Positions 61,540 to 64,000 of a stretch of 64,000 nt of DNA are shown one piece after another. Under the pieces are notes generated by a model. The model was not told the DNA's origin, searched no databases, and was given only the letters and a program-made list of their open reading frames with translations. Both the position numbers and the translations under genes were made by a program. The DNA is from Vespa crabro (lineage: Eukaryota > Arthropoda > Insecta > Hymenoptera > Vespidae): contig NC_060970.1 in NCBI RefSeq assembly GCF_910589235.1, positions 4,009,987-4,073,986 on the forward strand, written 5' to 3'. Numbering within the stretch: position 1 is the first letter of the stretch; each line of letters begins with the position of its first letter.

Positions 61540-61910
61540 CTCGCGGACTCTTATATGCCAGGAACGTACGAATCTGATTCGGACGAGTTGTTGGCCCCGA
61601 AGGCGTACCCGGAGACTACGCGGAGAGAACCGCACACGTTCCCCCGGCGCAACTTACCGCTACGATTTTATTCGTTTTTACATATGGGTAAAGCGGACTG
61701 CTGTGCGATAAGAAAATGCCCCTGATATTTCACGTTTTTATATTCGGCCGTTTAGCCTTGAGGTGTTGGCCGAGGTACCTAGCATTATAGCCTCTGGCCC
61801 CATACATCTCTATAGGAACGTTATGTAGAACGGTAGTTCCCTGGCTCACGGAGTTCCTGATATGCGAAATAAGTAGCCCTTGGCATATGAAAAGTCAAGG
61901 GGGAGAGAGT
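61540..61910. other. 370-bp microsatellite-free island
   Basis: This stretch has balanced composition, many CpGs and no simple repeat, in strong contrast to its flanks. No open frame with recognisable content was seen. It is a good candidate for a conserved non-coding element or an unrecognised exon. Confidence 0.4.
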
Positions 61911-62203
61911 CTCATTAACTCAACTTCCTACGAAGATGGTTTCTTTTTCTTTTCTCTCTTCTTTTTTTTTTTTTTTTTCTTTTTTTTTTTCTTTTAGATC
62001 CTTCCTAAGAGAAAAGAGAGGATCGTTCGTCGATCCTGCCACGAGAATGAATATTTTCTGTCTCTTTCAAAAATCAGACCTATATTTTCTTTTTCTTTTT
62101 TCTTTCCTTGCTCTCGCCCTTGTCACGTCAATTACTCGTTGCTCTTTCTTGCGATAAAATCGATAATATCATTCATCAAAAAGAAACTTTTGCCCTCTTC
62201 GAA

Positions 62204-62234
<31 letters not shown>

Positions 62235-62501
62235 TATATATATATGTGTGTGTGTATGTGGGTGTACGTATATATAAGCAGATATACTTGCGATCTATCT
62301 CGACGCGTGCCCTAAACATATCTATACCTATACGCGCTCTCGTGTAACAAGACGGCAGCACACGGTCGAAGGTTTTGAGTGGCTATTGAGATGATGCTCG
62401 GTTCTCGAGCTACCCTGACAGAAGAGCAGTACCAACCAAATATCGGAGGCAATGAGGCGGGCTACTTTTAACAAGACGATCTCCCGTCATGAAACTCTCC
62501 A

Positions 62502-62530
62502 CTTCACCGATCCCATCCCATCCCATCCCT
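62502..62530. repeat. (ATCCC)5 pentanucleotide array
   Basis: CCCAT units in tandem. Confidence 0.93.
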
Positions 62531-62639
62531 TCCCACCCACTCTCTTTCCCTCCTTCCATTCCACCCGTACACCCACGCCTTTTTTCCTTCTTCTTTCCTT
62601 CGTACCGCGTGTATTCGATACGAAACGTACCCGATGTGC

Positions 62640-62640
<1 letters not shown>

Positions 62641-62690
<50 letters not shown>
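62641..62690. repeat. (CT)24 microsatellite
   Basis: About 48 uninterrupted bases of CT. Confidence 0.97.
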
Positions 62691-62697
<7 letters not shown>

Positions 62698-62859
62698 GCT
62701 GTTATGAAATCCCATAAAATTACGAGCACCGGCGACAAAGGTCGACATTGATCCGCGATTCCGTTAACGAGCCCCACGAGAAAAAGAGAAGTAACCGTAA
62801 AGGGCCTAAAAGAAGCTGAACCGGCTACGATGGTTTTATTTCTTCTTTTTTTCTTTCTT

Positions 62860-62861
<2 letters not shown>

Positions 62862-62897
<36 letters not shown>
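62862..62897. repeat. (CT)17 microsatellite
   Basis: CT after TTTC units. Confidence 0.95.
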
Positions 62898-62900
<3 letters not shown>

Positions 62901-63307
62901 TCTTCCTTTTTTTTCTTTCTTCAACCACCCCCAACCTTTGCCTTCAATCCCGCCTTCGCCCATCCACCCGATTCCCCGCAAGTGGTGAGTGAATCGTCTT
63001 TTAAACGGGATCGCGTAAAAAGAGAAAAAGACGAAGGAAGAGCATCGTTCGACGTCGTAGATGATTCACGGTACGGTCGTTTCTTTAAGGATCGACTCGC
63101 ACCATTTTTAAAAAGCGATTTCTCTTTTCAACCGTGCCGAGGAAAACCACGCTCGGTCTCGCGGTTTCTTTTTTAATTCACATGGTTCGCATCGGCTGTG
63201 TCTACCGGTTGTTGATTGTCCCTCGAACGAGCATCAGATAATAGAAAAGTCTGCTCCTTTCACGTTTATTCTTCACCCTCCTTCTCACCCTCCTTCTCAT
63301 CTCGTCC

Positions 63308-63392
63308 CACCGACGACGACGACGACGACGACGATCAATGATGTTCTTCTTTTCGAAATATCGTCTGAGCGACCAACAAAATGAGCAAAGAG

Positions 63393-63428
<36 letters not shown>
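63308..63428. repeat. (GAC)n and (GA)n arrays
   Basis: GAC at 63308-63334 and GA at 63395-63428. Confidence 0.94.
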
Positions 63429-63431
<3 letters not shown>

Positions 63432-63603
63432 GGTATGGTATTCGTTTGAAATTATTCATCGTGTGTTACGAGAATTTGGGTCAAAGTTTGTGGAACAGAT
63501 ACCACATCCCTTTTTGTCGAGCCGTCCAGGTCCACTTCCTTCCTTTCTATTCCTCAGAAATGTTTCAGGTAACTACGGAAAAGAGTAGAATAGAAAGAGA
63601 GAA

Positions 63604-63607
<4 letters not shown>

Positions 63608-63642
<35 letters not shown>

Positions 63643-63807
63643 AAGCTGCTCTCGCGCGATTGCGTTGGAGTAAAATTTGCGAAACAAAGCGACGATTTGT
63701 TGAAATTTATCGGGCCCGCCGCGCAATTAGGCAAATAAGCAGTCTAACTGGGAATAGGAGTGGTAAAACCAAGAGAGCGCAGGATAGAAGGAAGGGTGTA
63801 ACGACAA

Positions 63808-63854
<47 letters not shown>

Positions 63855-63908
63855 ATTTCTGTCTCTCTCTTTCTCTCTATCTCTTTCTCTTTCTCTTTCT
63901 CCGTCTTT
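63608..63908. repeat. (GA)n at 63612-63640 and (CT)n at 63810-63845, with degenerate CT to 63908
   Basis: Opposing purine and pyrimidine tracts separated by about 170 bp of unique sequence. Confidence 0.94.
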
Positions 63909-64000
63909 CAGCAGGCAGGGTGATCAACCCTCCGCGTTCGGCTCTTTCTCCGTCTCGTTCGCGAGTAACAACATTTCATTTCATTTGTTCATCCCTCGGA

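Larger units (their letters stand above)
61911..64000. other. Gene-free stretch at the right end
   Basis: T-rich runs at 61940-62000, an ACATAT array at 62205-62245, and the listed CT/GA arrays. 62250-62480, 62950-63300 and 63640-63800 are unique patches without recognisable coding content. Confidence 0.6.

Overview
The window is nuclear DNA of an animal, most likely an insect. Both convincing genes have short GT-AG introns, there is no bacterial gene packing, and the coding sequences are AT-rich in an AT-rich but CpG-containing background. The very high density of (GA)n/(CT)n, (TA)n, trinucleotide and tetranucleotide microsatellites resembles aculeate Hymenoptera (wasps, bees, ants). That placement is an inference from general sequence character, not from a marker gene. 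No rRNA, tRNA, CRISPR array or transposon coding region was recognised.

Two protein-coding genes are well supported, both on the + strand. (1) At 28340-29974 a two-coding-exon gene encodes a C2H2 zinc-finger protein of about 364 residues: a serine/asparagine-rich N terminus, an acidic middle, a long polyglutamine tract, one degenerate finger and four regular C2H2 fingers. (2) At 51614-56094 a two-coding-exon gene encodes a kinesin of about 1466 residues with an N-terminal motor of the kinesin-6 (KIF20/MKLP2/Subito) type, a long coiled-coil stalk and an acidic tail. Its switch II motif reads DLAGSG instead of DLAGSE, and a microsatellite-encoded serine run lies inside the motor domain.

Layout: 1-28.1 kb is gene-poor, microsatellite-laden sequence with small islands of ordinary sequence; 28.1-30.3 kb is the zinc-finger locus; 30.3-50.4 kb is again gene-poor; 50.46-50.60 kb has a CCAAT/TATA-type promoter candidate; 51.6-56.1 kb is the kinesin gene, which stands out as 4.5 kb without any dinucleotide tract; 56.1-64 kb is gene-poor, with one weak minus-strand exon candidate (60643-61073) and a 370-bp microsatellite-free island (61540-61910).

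The two genes have no evident shared pathway: one is a probable DNA-binding regulator, the other a probable mitotic/cytokinetic motor. Most of the rest is simple-sequence DNA. The unique islands between repeats carry TATA-like boxes, perfect palindromes and a recurring GCCCGG-TATAA-type motif, and are the best places to look for regulatory elements or non-coding exons. All coordinates of simple repeats were read by eye and may be off by a few bases.
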